A stretch of 64,000 nt of DNA from Hymenobacter fodinae (GTDB lineage Bacteria > Bacteroidota > Bacteroidia > Cytophagales > Hymenobacteraceae): contig NZ_SRLA01000001.1 of assembly GCF_004745825.1 (NCBI RefSeq), forward strand, positions 930,001 through 994,000. Direction: 5' to 3'. Shown piece after piece: positions 41,799 through 51,509 of the stretch. The notes below the pieces were generated by a model. That model saw only the letters and a list, made by a program, of their open reading frames with translations, made no database searches and was not told where the DNA came from. Made by a program: the position numbers and the translations under genes. The stretch's first letter is position 1; each line of letters opens with the position of its first letter.

Positions 41799-41857
41799 GT
41801 GTCGGGTTTCTGATGCGCCTTTACTCCCCTGCAAGGTGCGCCTCCGGAGCCCGACAC
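41799..41857 (+). promoter_or_regulatory. Structured leader upstream of rpsD
   Basis: The outer stem GTGTCGGG/CCCGACAC encloses an inner stem GCGCCTT/AAGGTGCGC. The element lies 38 bases before the rpsD start in a 125-base gap. S4 is the translational repressor of the alpha operon in E. coli, so an S4-binding leader is a reasonable guess. There is no T-run. Confidence 0.55.
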
Positions 41858-41894
41858 GCGCGGTTCAACCCCCACATCACTCAACAACCCCGAA

Positions 41895-42500
41895 ATGGCA
41901 CGTTATACTGGTCCTAAAACCAAGATTGCCCGTCGCTTCAATGAGCCGATCTTCGGCCCAAGCAAGGCACTCACCAAAAAAGCATATCCTCCCGGTCAGC
42001 ACGGCCGTGGTCGTCGTAAGAAGCAAAGCGAGTACGCTGTCCAACTGATGGAGAAGCAGAAAGTGAAGTACATGTACGGCGTACTTGAGAAGCAGTTCGA
42101 GAACCTGTTCCACAAAGCTGCTACTATGCCTGGCATCACCGGCGACAACCTGCTGGCTCTGCTGGAGGCTCGTCTGGACAACACGATTTACCGTTTGGGC
42201 ATTGCTCCTACGCGTCGTGCTGCTCGTCAGCTGGTTTTGCACAAGCACATCACGGTAAACGGCGAAGTAGTTAACATCGCTTCTTACCGTTTGCGCGCTG
42301 GCGACGTTGTTGCCGTACGCGAAAAGTCGAAGTCGCTGGAGGCTATCACCACGAGCCTGAGCGCCCGCAACGCCCGTGCTTTCTCGTGGCTGGAGTGGGA
42401 TGGCAAGGAGTTGGTTGGCAAGTTCCTCAACGCCCCCTCGCGTGACCTGATTCCGGAGAAGATCACGGAGCAGCTCATCGTCGAGCTTTACTCGAAGTAA
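41895..42500 (+). CDS. rpsD: 30S ribosomal protein S4
   Basis: The 201-residue assembly initiator has [48 protein letters not shown], and the S4 RNA-binding domain [25 protein letters not shown]-terminal zinc cysteines are absent. It is followed by a terminator and then the rpoA leader. Confidence 0.98.
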   Translation: MARYTGPKTKIARRFNEPIFGPSKALTKKAYPPGQHGRGRRKKQSEYAVQLMEKQKVKYMYGVLEKQFENLFHKAATMPGITGDNLLALLEARLDNTIYRLGIAPTRRAARQLVLHKHITVNGEVVNIASYRLRAGDVVAVREKSKSLEAITTSLSARNARAFSWLEWDGKELVGKFLNAPSRDLIPEKITEQLIVELYSK

Positions 42501-42505
42501 TAATG

Positions 42506-42534
42506 GAAACGGCCCAGCAGTCTGGGCCGTTTTC
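42506..42534 (+). terminator. rpsD terminator
   Basis: AAACGGCCCA pairs with TGGGCCGTTT across a 6-base loop, followed by TCCTGCTT. It is 6 bases after the rpsD stop. Confidence 0.85.
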
Positions 42535-42572
42535 CTGCTTCGACTTTTTTCCTTGTTATAAATGGATTTGGG

Positions 42573-42624
42573 TAGCAGGTGGTAAGGAATTAGGCTAGAT
42601 TGGCCGCATTCTTACTACCTGCTA
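42573..42624 (+). promoter_or_regulatory. Inverted repeat in the rpoA leader
   Basis: TAGCAGGTGGTAAGGAAT and ATTCTTACTACCTGCTA are imperfect inverted repeats separated by 17 bases, 26 bases before the rpoA ATG. It may be an operator-like palindrome or an RNA hairpin. No TAnnTTTG promoter is visible here. Confidence 0.5.
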
Positions 42625-42649
42625 TTCACTACTTCAAACCGCCCCACTT

Positions 42650-43639
42650 ATGTCAATCTTAGCTTTTCAAATGCCGGAGAAGGTCGTGATGGAGAAATCT
42701 GACGACTTCTACGGAACGTTTGAATTTAAACCGCTGGAGAAAGGCTACGGCGTCACGATCGGCAACGCTCTGCGCCGCATCCTGCTGTCGTCGCTGGAGG
42801 GCTACGCCATCACGTCGGTTCGCACCAGCAGCGTTCTGCATGAGTTCATGACCATCGAAGGGGTGATTGAGGACATGTCCGAAATCATTCTGAACCTCAA
42901 GCAGGTTCGCTTCAAGAAGGTTAGCGACGCTATCGAGGACAAAATTACGGTTCGTGTAAAGGGCCAGGATACGTTCACGGCGGGTGACATCAACAAATTC
43001 ACTAACGGTTTCCAGGTGCTGAACCCGGACTTGGTGATTTGCAACGTGGACCCAGCTACCGAACTGGAGTTTGAGTTCACGATTCAGAAAGGCCGTGGCT
43101 ACGTTCCCGCTGAGGAGAACAAGCCCGCTGACCAAGTATTCGGTCAGATTGCCATCGACGCCATTTTCACGCCTATCAAGAACGTGAAGTACAGCATCGA
43201 AAACACCCGTGTAGAGCAGAAGACCGACTATGAGAAGCTCCTCATCGAGATTCACACGGACGGCTCTATCCACCCGGAGGATGCACTTAAAGGTGCCGCC
43301 AACATTCTTATCCAGCACTTCATGCTGTTCTCGGACAGCACCATGACTTTCGAAACGGCTAAAGCCGAAGAGGAAGAGACTGTGGACGAAGAAACGCTGC
43401 ACATGCGCAAGGTGCTGAAGACGCCATTGGCGGATATGGACCTGAGCGTGCGTGCTTACAACTGCCTCAAGGCCGCCGACATCAAAACTCTCGGCGACCT
43501 AGTGCAGCTGGACATGGCTGACATGATGAAGTTCCGCAACTTCGGTAAGAAGTCGTTGACTGAACTAGAGAACCTCGTTGAGGAAAAGGGTCTGACCTTC
43601 GGGATGGATCTGGGCAAGTACAAGCTCGACGAAGAATAG
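42650..43639 (+). CDS. rpoA: DNA-directed RNA polymerase alpha subunit
   Basis: The 329-residue subunit has an N-terminal assembly domain ([23 protein letters not shown], the dimerisation signature) and a C-terminal domain from about residue 250 ([20 protein letters not shown], then [18 protein letters not shown]) that contacts promoter DNA and activators. Length is standard. Confidence 0.98.
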   Translation: MSILAFQMPEKVVMEKSDDFYGTFEFKPLEKGYGVTIGNALRRILLSSLEGYAITSVRTSSVLHEFMTIEGVIEDMSEIILNLKQVRFKKVSDAIEDKITVRVKGQDTFTAGDINKFTNGFQVLNPDLVICNVDPATELEFEFTIQKGRGYVPAEENKPADQVFGQIAIDAIFTPIKNVKYSIENTRVEQKTDYEKLLIEIHTDGSIHPEDALKGAANILIQHFMLFSDSTMTFETAKAEEEETVDEETLHMRKVLKTPLADMDLSVRAYNCLKAADIKTLGDLVQLDMADMMKFRNFGKKSLTELENLVEEKGLTFGMDLGKYKLDEE

Positions 43640-43653
43640 CATTTCTAGTCAAG

Positions 43654-43711
43654 AAGGGGCTGAGATTGAAAAAGTGGCTTAGGACACTATTTCATCTCAG
43701 CCCCTTTTTTG
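43654..43711 (+). terminator. rpoA terminator
   Basis: AAGGGGCTGAGAT pairs with ATCTCAGCCCCTT across a 27-base loop and is followed by TTTTG. The T-run lies beside the -33 region of the rplQ promoter. Confidence 0.88.
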
Positions 43712-43726
43712 TGTCAAGGTATTGAG

Positions 43727-43734
43727 TACCTTTG
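43727..43734 (+). promoter_or_regulatory. -7 element of the rplQ promoter
   Basis: TACCTTTG matches TAnnTTTG, 113 bases before the rplQ start. A TTTG lies 15 bases upstream, shorter than the usual 19-20 spacing. Confidence 0.6.
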
Positions 43735-43847
43735 CACTCCCAATTTCACACTCTTAAACAGTGAGCCCAAGGGACGACGGTTCTAATGAGAAAGCCTAGC
43801 TTTCCGCCGTGGTCGTCGTTCGCAAGCCCACACCTTCATTTCTTTTT

Positions 43848-44420
43848 ATGCGTCACGGTAAAACCATCAACCACCTCGGCCGTACGGCCTCGCACCGCAA
43901 CGCCATGCTCTCGAACATGGCTTCTTCGCTGATCATGCACAAGCGCGTGACCACGACGGTTGCTAAAGCCAAAGCTCTGCGCAAGTTCGTTGAGCCCCTG
44001 CTGACCAAAGCTAAGAGCGACACCACGCACTCGCGTCGTCTCGTTTTCTCGGTTCTGGAGAACAAAGAAACCCTGAAAGAGCTGTTCGGCACGGTGTCGG
44101 CTAAAATTGCTACTCGTCCAGGTGGCTATACCCGTATCATCAAGCTGAGCGAAAACCGTCTGGGTGACAACGCTGAGATGTGTATCATCGAGCTGGTAGA
44201 CTTCAACGAGACGTTGCTGGCTAGTAAGACTGCCGTTGAAGCTAAAGCTACCACTACTCGTCGTTCGCGCGGCAAGAAGAAGGCTGATGCTCCCGCTGGC
44301 GAAGCTGTAGCTCCCGCTGCTGTAGTTGAAACCGCTGCTCCTGCTGACACTGCTACCACGACGGTAGAAGAAGGCGAGACCCGCGACGAAGCTAAAGCTG
44401 ACGAAGAAGCTGCTTCATAG
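43848..44420 (+). CDS. rplQ: 50S ribosomal protein L17 with C-terminal extension
   Basis: The L17 core (1-120) has [29 protein letters not shown], then [29 protein letters not shown]. Residues of about 128-190 form a Lys-, then Ala/Thr/Glu-rich low-complexity tail. I chose the ATG at 43848 (MRHGK) over the frame's upstream start. It is the last gene of the ribosomal cluster, with its own promoter and terminator. Confidence 0.97.
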   Translation: MRHGKTINHLGRTASHRNAMLSNMASSLIMHKRVTTTVAKAKALRKFVEPLLTKAKSDTTHSRRLVFSVLENKETLKELFGTVSAKIATRPGGYTRIIKLSENRLGDNAEMCIIELVDFNETLLASKTAVEAKATTTRRSRGKKKADAPAGEAVAPAAVVETAAPADTATTTVEEGETRDEAKADEEAAS

Positions 44421-44442
44421 TTCTAGCTACTGCTGAAATACT

Positions 44443-44475
44443 AAAGGGACGTGCCGAGAGGTACGTCCCTTTTTT
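44443..44475 (+). terminator. rplQ terminator
   Basis: AAAGGGACGT pairs with ACGTCCCTTT around a short loop and is followed by TTT. This ends the ribosomal cluster. The next 218 bases, to 44693, show nothing I can assign. Confidence 0.92.
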
Positions 44476-44693
44476 CATGCTCAGTCAGTTGGTATGGCGG
44501 GGCACCTCACGCCCGGCGACATATCCGAAAAGGGGAAAGGGAGCCTGACGAGGCAGCAAAGCTGCAAGATGCTACTCGGTTCGTGCTCGATTTACGGGAG
44601 TTTATTGGAATTCTGCATGAGTTTGACGGAAGTGGCATAGGGAGGCAGAGGAATAGCGCGTGTTTTGGATGTCTTCTATTCAAACCCGACGAT

Positions 44694-47051
44694 ATGAAAG
44701 CCTACTTTACTTTCCTTCTTCTGCTGGTGACTTTAGGCACTGGTTTCGCGCAGCAAGCTTCGGTGAGCGGTCAGATTGTGGATGCGCAGCGTAGGCCAGT
44801 GCCGTTTGCCTCAGTAGCGCTGTTGACAGCGGCAGACTCTGTAGTAACTCAGGCAGCGCAAGCCAATGAGGAGGGGGCCTATGTTATAAAGAGCGTTGAG
44901 GCGGGAACTTACAGGGTAGTGGTGACGGCGCTGGGATTTGGGAAGGGCAGGAGTGAAATATTCACAGTGAGCAGCGGGCCGGTACGCGTGCCGAACATTG
45001 TGCTAGCTTCTGCATCGCAGGAATTAAAGGGCGTTGAGATAATAGGACGGAAACCGCTGCTTGAAATGCAGGCCGGTAAGATGATTGTGAACGTGGAAGG
45101 TAGTCTGACGGCAGGTTCTACGGCCTTGGAGGCATTACAGAAAGTGCCTGGCCTAGTAGTAATGAGCAACCGTATTAGTCTGGCTGGGCGGGAAGGTGTC
45201 ATTATCCAGATTGACGGCCGGACAACCCAGTACACTGATGTGGTGGGGGTACTGAAGGATTTTCCGAGTAGCAGCATTGAGCGGATTGAGGTGCTAACCC
45301 AGCCCGATGCTAGTCATGACGCCGCGGGTAACGCGGGCATCATCAACATTATCCTGAAGAAAAACGCTGACTTAGGTACAAACGGCACGCTTACGGCCGC
45401 AGCGGGCTACGGGCGCTTCGGGAAGGGCAGTGCCACGCTCGACCTGAACCACCGCACAAAGCAGCTTAACCTGTTTGGCAACTACAGCTACACATACCGC
45501 AAAACGTACGAGCAACTGAACACCGAGCGATGGGCTACTGAAGCGGAAGGCAGTTATCGGCAGATGAGCTACCAGCCACGGATGGCTAACGTGCAGGCGT
45601 TGCGAGCCGGGGCCGATTATAGCCTTTCACGGCGGCAGACGCTAGGCCTATTGCTGAATGGCTATACTAACCGCACGCAAGTAAACGGGCAGAACCAGAC
45701 AATAGCCGACAACGGCACGGGCGTACAAACGACGAACGATACGCGTAGGGTGACGGATTCGTACGCGGCTAATGTGAATTACAAGCTGCTGCTGGATACG
45801 CTAGGCCAGGAGCTGACGGCCGACGTGGATTATTCGCGGTACGAGTCGGACAGCTACGGGCGCTTGGTGAACACCGTGACGGCCGAACGGCAGAAACGGC
45901 AGGAGCGCCTCCGAAACGATCAGCTTACCAATATAGGCTTACGCTCAGTGAAGCTAGATTACCGCTGGCCGGTGCGAGAAGGACTGAAGGTTTCTGCAGG
46001 GGTAAAAGCTAGCCAAGCTAGCATTGCAAGTGCTGTGCAGTTGTCGGGTGGGGGCCAGGAGCGGGACGATAACTTCCGATACACGGAAAGTATTCGAGCA
46101 GGGTATGCGCAGGCGGAAGGTCGGCAGTTTGGCATTGGGTGGCAGGGTGGCCTACGGGGCGAGTGGACGAACACCCTGGCCATATCGCAAGCCGATGGCC
46201 GACGAGTAGCGCGCCAGTACGGGCAGCTGTTCCCGAGCCTGAGCCTCGACAGAGTCGTATACAAATCCCTAGCGCTGAACCTGGCCTACAGTCGCCGCAT
46301 TGATAGGCCTAGCTACCAAGACCTAAACCCCAGCATCCTGTATCTAGACCCCTACACCTCACAGCGCGGTAACCCGTTCCTGAAGCCCCAGTTTACCAAC
46401 AACTATAAGCTGGCCCTGACTTATAACAAGCAGCCCTTCTTTATGCTAGGTTACAGCCGCACGCGTGACGCTATTAGCCTAGTGACGGTTACCCAAGACA
46501 GCGCCATTTACTCTACTTCGGCTAACCTTGACCACTTGGAGCGGTACAGCGCCACCCTGAACTTTCCGCTGAACTTGGGCAAGCTGATGACGGGCTACGC
46601 CGGCGTGAACGTATTCTACAATCAGTATCTGAGCCAGTACCTGGGCAGCACCTACCGCAACGGCCGGACGGCAGCAACCTTCTACGCCCAATCGAATGTG
46701 AAGCTGCCGCGGGGTGTGACGTTTGAAGCCTCAGGGTATTACCAGACGGCGGGCGTGAATGGACTGGTCAATTTCAAGGCATTTGGCGCGTTAAACTTAG
46801 GCTTGCAGAAAACTCTGCTGCATGAGCGGGCTACGTTGCGGCTGAATCTGAACGACGCGCTGTTTTCGAATAAACAACGTGGAACGGTGCGCTACCAAGA
46901 TCTGGACGTGAACTTCCTGAGCTATGGGGAGAGCCGGCAACTGCGGGCCAGCTTCACCTACAAGCTCGGCAATCAGCAGTTGAAAGCCGCTCGTAAGCGC
47001 AGTACTGGCCTAGAGGAAGAACGCGGCCGCGTGAAATCAGATAAAGAATAG
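44694..47051 (+). CDS. outer-membrane beta-barrel family protein (TonB-receptor-like)
   Basis: The 785-residue exported protein starts with a signal peptide (MKAYFTFLLLLVTLGTGFAQ). A carboxypeptidase-regulatory-like domain follows (SVSGQIVDAQRRPVPFASVALL at about 22-100). Next is a plug-like domain (TALEALQKVPGLVV, then EVLTQPDASHDAAGNAGIINIILKK) and a C-terminal beta barrel of the OMP_b-brl_3 type. I chose the ATG at 44694 because it gives a signal peptide; the frame runs 81 codons further up without family features. It sits 16 bases ahead of a histidine kinase gene, so it may be co-expressed with that two-component system. Ligand unknown. Confidence 0.9.
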   Translation: MKAYFTFLLLLVTLGTGFAQQASVSGQIVDAQRRPVPFASVALLTAADSVVTQAAQANEEGAYVIKSVEAGTYRVVVTALGFGKGRSEIFTVSSGPVRVPNIVLASASQELKGVEIIGRKPLLEMQAGKMIVNVEGSLTAGSTALEALQKVPGLVVMSNRISLAGREGVIIQIDGRTTQYTDVVGVLKDFPSSSIERIEVLTQPDASHDAAGNAGIINIILKKNADLGTNGTLTAAAGYGRFGKGSATLDLNHRTKQLNLFGNYSYTYRKTYEQLNTERWATEAEGSYRQMSYQPRMANVQALRAGADYSLSRRQTLGLLLNGYTNRTQVNGQNQTIADNGTGVQTTNDTRRVTDSYAANVNYKLLLDTLGQELTADVDYSRYESDSYGRLVNTVTAERQKRQERLRNDQLTNIGLRSVKLDYRWPVREGLKVSAGVKASQASIASAVQLSGGGQERDDNFRYTESIRAGYAQAEGRQFGIGWQGGLRGEWTNTLAISQADGRRVARQYGQLFPSLSLDRVVYKSLALNLAYSRRIDRPSYQDLNPSILYLDPYTSQRGNPFLKPQFTNNYKLALTYNKQPFFMLGYSRTRDAISLVTVTQDSAIYSTSANLDHLERYSATLNFPLNLGKLMTGYAGVNVFYNQYLSQYLGSTYRNGRTAATFYAQSNVKLPRGVTFEASGYYQTAGVNGLVNFKAFGALNLGLQKTLLHERATLRLNLNDALFSNKQRGTVRYQDLDVNFLSYGESRQLRASFTYKLGNQQLKAARKRSTGLEEERGRVKSDKE

Positions 47052-47067
47052 CATCTTCCGGGCGGCT

Positions 47068-48102
47068 ATGAATTCCTCGTCCCTGAAACCCTCGCGGTCC
47101 TATAACTCCGACCTTCTGTTGCTGGTAGTATACTGGCTGCTGGCGTCGCCTATTATCTATTCCAGCTATCGGCACGATTTCGGGGTTGAGCGGGCGCTGG
47201 CGGGTATTCTTTACACCATCCTGCTTGACTCGGCGGCGGTGTATCTGCTGGTGTTTCGGTTTCTGCCGCTGGCACTACAGCGGCGCAATGCCGTGGTGGT
47301 GCTGGCCAGTATTACGGTGTTTGTGGTGCTCGATGCCCATTGCTACCTGTTTGGCTACCAGCTGTTGTTCAGCAAGCACCCTCTGCACTGGAGCGCCCAG
47401 GAAGTGCTCAACTCCATTATACAGCACACGCAGAGCTACGGGATGCTGGGCATCCTGATGGCAGGAAAGCGCTATTTTGAAGTGCAGAAACGGCTGCTGC
47501 AAACCCAGAAAGCGCAAACGGAGAGTGAACTGCGCAACCTCAAAGCCCAGATTGATCCGCACTTCCTGTTCAACAACCTCAACGTGCTGCGCGGCCTCAT
47601 CCAGCAAGACCCCGCGGAGGCGAATGCCTACCTAGGTCGTTTTGCTAATCTGTACCGGTTCCTGATTCGGCACAAGGATGATGATTTTGTGACGATGGCC
47701 GAGGAACTGCAATTCGTAAACGAGTACATCTACTTGCTGCGCCACCGCTTTGGCGCGGCCTACTCGTTCCGGCAGGAGCTAGCCGAAGCAGCAGAGCTGG
47801 AGCGGCTACTAGTAGTGCCAGGTACGCTACAGCTGCTGGTGGAAAATGCCATTAAACACAATGCCGGCGACGAAGATGACGCGCTGCTCATCACCATTAA
47901 AGTCACGGAAACAGAGTTGGTGGTGTGGCACGCGCTTCGGCCCAAGCTCACACCGGTTGATTCTACTGGCCTAGGCCTGTCCAACTTGCGGGAGCGGTAC
48001 AAGCTCCTGTTCAATAAAGCTATTGGGGTAGAAAATTCCGGCGCAGTATTCAGTGTAACGGTGCCAATGGTACGTCAAGCGCAAACGTGGTCGGCGGCGT
48101 AG
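47068..48102 (+). CDS. LytS/YehU-type sensor histidine kinase
   Basis: The 344-residue protein has four hydrophobic segments (about 15-150), then a short coiled coil. The His_kinase (PF06580-type) domain has the phospho-acceptor His165 in LKAQIDPHFLFNNLN and an ATP-binding end (VENAIKHNAGD, then GLGLSNLRERYKLLF). It probably phosphorylates the LytTR regulator encoded 27 bases downstream. The sensed signal is unknown. The order barrel protein, kinase, regulator suggests one operon. Confidence 0.93.
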   Translation: MNSSSLKPSRSYNSDLLLLVVYWLLASPIIYSSYRHDFGVERALAGILYTILLDSAAVYLLVFRFLPLALQRRNAVVVLASITVFVVLDAHCYLFGYQLLFSKHPLHWSAQEVLNSIIQHTQSYGMLGILMAGKRYFEVQKRLLQTQKAQTESELRNLKAQIDPHFLFNNLNVLRGLIQQDPAEANAYLGRFANLYRFLIRHKDDDFVTMAEELQFVNEYIYLLRHRFGAAYSFRQELAEAAELERLLVVPGTLQLLVENAIKHNAGDEDDALLITIKVTETELVVWHALRPKLTPVDSTGLGLSNLRERYKLLFNKAIGVENSGAVFSVTVPMVRQAQTWSAA

Positions 48103-48129
48103 CAGACAGACTAAGTCAATAAGCAGTTG

Positions 48130-48912
48130 ATGAACATTCTGATTCTGGAAGATGAAGAGCTGGCGGCTCGGCAAACGGTGCAGTTTTTAGAGCGGGCCGG
48201 CTTAGTAACAGAGGCGCCACCAGTAGTGAGAAGTGTGGAGAAGGCCCTCAACTGGCTACAAACGCACCCCAGGCCCGACCTTATCTTCTCTGATATTGAA
48301 TTGCTCGATGGCAATGTATTCTCGCTGTATGAGCGGTTTAGGGTAACCTGCCCCATCATTTTCACCACCGCCTACGACCAGTTTCTGCTGCCTGCTTTCC
48401 GCGGCAATGGCATTGCCTATTTGCTGAAGCCTTTCGATTACGAGCAGTTTCAGGAGGCACTGAATAAGTACCAGCTGCTGCAGCAAAGTCTGGCACCAAC
48501 GGCGGCAGTGCCAGCTCTTACCCCCGAGATAGTGCGCGAGCTAGGCCAGGCCCTGCGTCAGAATGCGCAGCCCCAGTACAAACAGCGCTTTTCGGTGAGA
48601 ATGCGCAACGGTCTTTACGTCCTGCAGACGGATGATGTGGCCTACGTGCAGGCCGATGAGGGCGTGACGTTTGCCGTGGATGGGGCCGGCACGCGCTACC
48701 CACTCGGCGGCACGCTCACGGAGCTGGAGCGCCAGCTTGACCCCACTAGGTTTGGGCGCCTGAACCGCTCAGAGTTGGTGAATATTGCGTTTGTGGAGAA
48801 AGTAGAGCCGTATTTCAACAATCGGCTGGCCGTGAAGCTGCGGGCCAGCAGCGTGACGCTCACCACCAGCGCCGCGCAAACCCCGGAGTTTCGGAAATGG
48901 CTGGAAGGGTAG
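48130..48912 (+). CDS. LytTR-family response regulator
   Basis: The 260-residue protein has a receiver domain (1-120) with acidic pocket Glu7-Asp8, phospho-acceptor Asp55 (FSDIELLDG), Thr in FTTAYD and Lys in LLKPFDY. A linker and a C-terminal LytTR DNA-binding domain (about 155-260) follow: RFSVRMRNGLYVLQTDDVAYVQADEG, then RLNRSELVNI. I chose the ATG at 48130 over the TTG just upstream. It pairs with the kinase encoded before it. Confidence 0.94.
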   Translation: MNILILEDEELAARQTVQFLERAGLVTEAPPVVRSVEKALNWLQTHPRPDLIFSDIELLDGNVFSLYERFRVTCPIIFTTAYDQFLLPAFRGNGIAYLLKPFDYEQFQEALNKYQLLQQSLAPTAAVPALTPEIVRELGQALRQNAQPQYKQRFSVRMRNGLYVLQTDDVAYVQADEGVTFAVDGAGTRYPLGGTLTELERQLDPTRFGRLNRSELVNIAFVEKVEPYFNNRLAVKLRASSVTLTTSAAQTPEFRKWLEG

Positions 48913-48915
48913 TGA

Positions 48916-48976
48916 TGGCCTAGAAGGAGAAAGGAACGTCCTGTCGAGCTGGTCGAGGCATGAGCGTTCTAGGCCA
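48916..48976. repeat. REP-like palindromic element with CTAGGCC arms
   Basis: The perfect inverted repeat TGGCCTAGAA (48916-48925) and TTCTAGGCCA (48967-48976) encloses a second inverted repeat GAACG/CGTTC and a TCGA...TCGA core. The layout resembles the short palindromic elements common between genes in Bacteroidota. It lies 4 bases after the regulator stop and could also act as its terminator. The rest of the 48913-49188 gap shows no promoter I can defend. Confidence 0.6.
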
Positions 48977-49146
48977 GTCTACCGGGGCAATGGCTATCAA
49001 ATAGCTTGAAGGAAAGAGTGAATTGTACCTGCTTGGCTGTTTCTGATGCTGACTTTGCACTGGCAATATTTCGCACTGGCCAAAAAGGACCAATTGAGTA
49101 CCTTGCCGCCCCAACGCAACCGGGCCTAGTCGGGTTTGGGTTGTGA

Positions 49147-50460
<1,314 letters not shown>

Positions 50461-50503
50461 AGCACACTTGGCGCTGAGTAGCGCTGAGCAGTGTTTATTA
50501 CAG

Positions 50504-50541
50504 AACGGTGTCGTGGCCTATGGGCGGCGACACCGTTTTTG
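50504..50541 (+). terminator. eno terminator
   Basis: AACGGTGTCG pairs with CGACACCGTT across a 14-base loop and is followed by TTTGCG. Confidence 0.9.
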
Positions 50542-50619
50542 CGTAGTGCTGGTGTTGGCCTAAATCGTGATATTTGTGTACCAGCTGCTCAGTGAGCAGC
50601 TCCATTAGCTGCTTCTGCC

Positions 50620-50937
50620 ATGAATTTCTCCGATGCATTCAGCCGGGTACCGCGCTTCTTGCGCAGCTTTTACTTCCTGACTGGCCTAGGCTTTCTGGTG
50701 TGGATGTTCGTGTTCGATGCCAACGACTTTGTGAAGCAGTACGACATGTACGCCAAGTGGCAGGAACTACGCACCGATAAAGAGTACTACCTGCGCGAAA
50801 TTGATAAGGTGAAGAAGGACCGCGCCGAGTTGCTGAGCAGCCCCGAACTGCTGGAGAAATTCGCCCGCGAGAAATACATCATGAAGCGTCCCGGCGAGGA
50901 CGTATTCGTGCTGGTAGCCCCAGAGAAGGAGGAGTAA
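50620..50937 (+). CDS. septum formation initiator protein (FtsB/DivIC family)
   Basis: The 105-residue protein has a short cytoplasmic N-terminus, one transmembrane helix (about 16-32, FYFLTGLGFLVWMFVF) and a coiled coil (about 45-75, LRTDKEYYLREIDKVKKD). It ends in the conserved LEKFAREKYIMKRPGEDVFVL. DivIC/FtsB proteins link FtsL and FtsQ in the divisome. The eno-divIC order supports the call. Confidence 0.92.
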   Translation: MNFSDAFSRVPRFLRSFYFLTGLGFLVWMFVFDANDFVKQYDMYAKWQELRTDKEYYLREIDKVKKDRAELLSSPELLEKFAREKYIMKRPGEDVFVLVAPEKEE

Positions 50938-50977
50938 GCTGCCCTGTTGTGGCGTGGTAGTTGCCCTTGCCTCCCCA

Positions 50978-51424
50978 ATGAATGTACTTCGATCTTTCTC
51001 GGAGCGGTTGGCGCTGCTAGGCCTGTTGCTGCTCTTGCCGTTGCTGGCTCAACCCGCGCAGGCACCTACAACGCAAGTGCAGGTGGCACGGCAGTTTCTG
51101 CTAGCTGTGGTGCGGGGCGAGTGGGCAGTGGCCTACGGCCATCTAGCGCCCGAAGTACGCCAAGGCTTGTCGGCTCAGCAATTCCGGAAAGCCGCTGAGC
51201 CACTGTATAAACAGGGCAAGCAGTATGGCCCCACCATCAGCCTCTACAAACTAGGCTACCGCCTCCGCGACACGCAAGTACCGCAGCCTTTCGTAGCCTT
51301 TTCTTACAAAGCCGATACGCTGCAGCCGTACCCTCACTTCCAGCTTGACGTTACCTTCCGCGACTCCACAGCCCGCCAGGTGCTGGGCTTCGGGTTGGTG
51401 CCGCTGGTGGCGCCGGTGAAGTAA
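50978..51424 (+). CDS. small exported protein of unknown function
   Basis: The 148-residue protein has a signal peptide (MNVLRSFSERLALLGLLLLLPLLAQPAQA). A mixed alpha/beta domain of about 115 residues follows: ARQFLLAVVRGEWAVAYGHLAPEVRQGLS, then LGYRLRDTQVPQPFVAFSYKAD and a closing beta pair. The layout recalls small cystatin/DUF3887-like domains, but I do not recognise the family. I chose the ATG at 50978 over the GTG at 50954. It probably lies in the divIC transcription unit (40-base gap). Confidence 0.7.
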   Translation: MNVLRSFSERLALLGLLLLLPLLAQPAQAPTTQVQVARQFLLAVVRGEWAVAYGHLAPEVRQGLSAQQFRKAAEPLYKQGKQYGPTISLYKLGYRLRDTQVPQPFVAFSYKADTLQPYPHFQLDVTFRDSTARQVLGFGLVPLVAPVK

Positions 51425-51452
51425 CTTCTAAAACGCTAACTCGAATAAAGGG

Positions 51453-51487
51453 AAAAGCCCTGTTCATGTGTATGAGCAGGGCTTTTT
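51453..51487 (+). terminator. Convergent terminator after the small exported protein
   Basis: AAAAGCCCTGTTCAT pairs with ATGAGCAGGGCTTTTT (one G-T pair) around GTGT. It can also serve the susD gene arriving from the opposite strand. Confidence 0.9.
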
Positions 51488-51509
51488 GATACTGGATGAG
51501 TGAGTAGAA

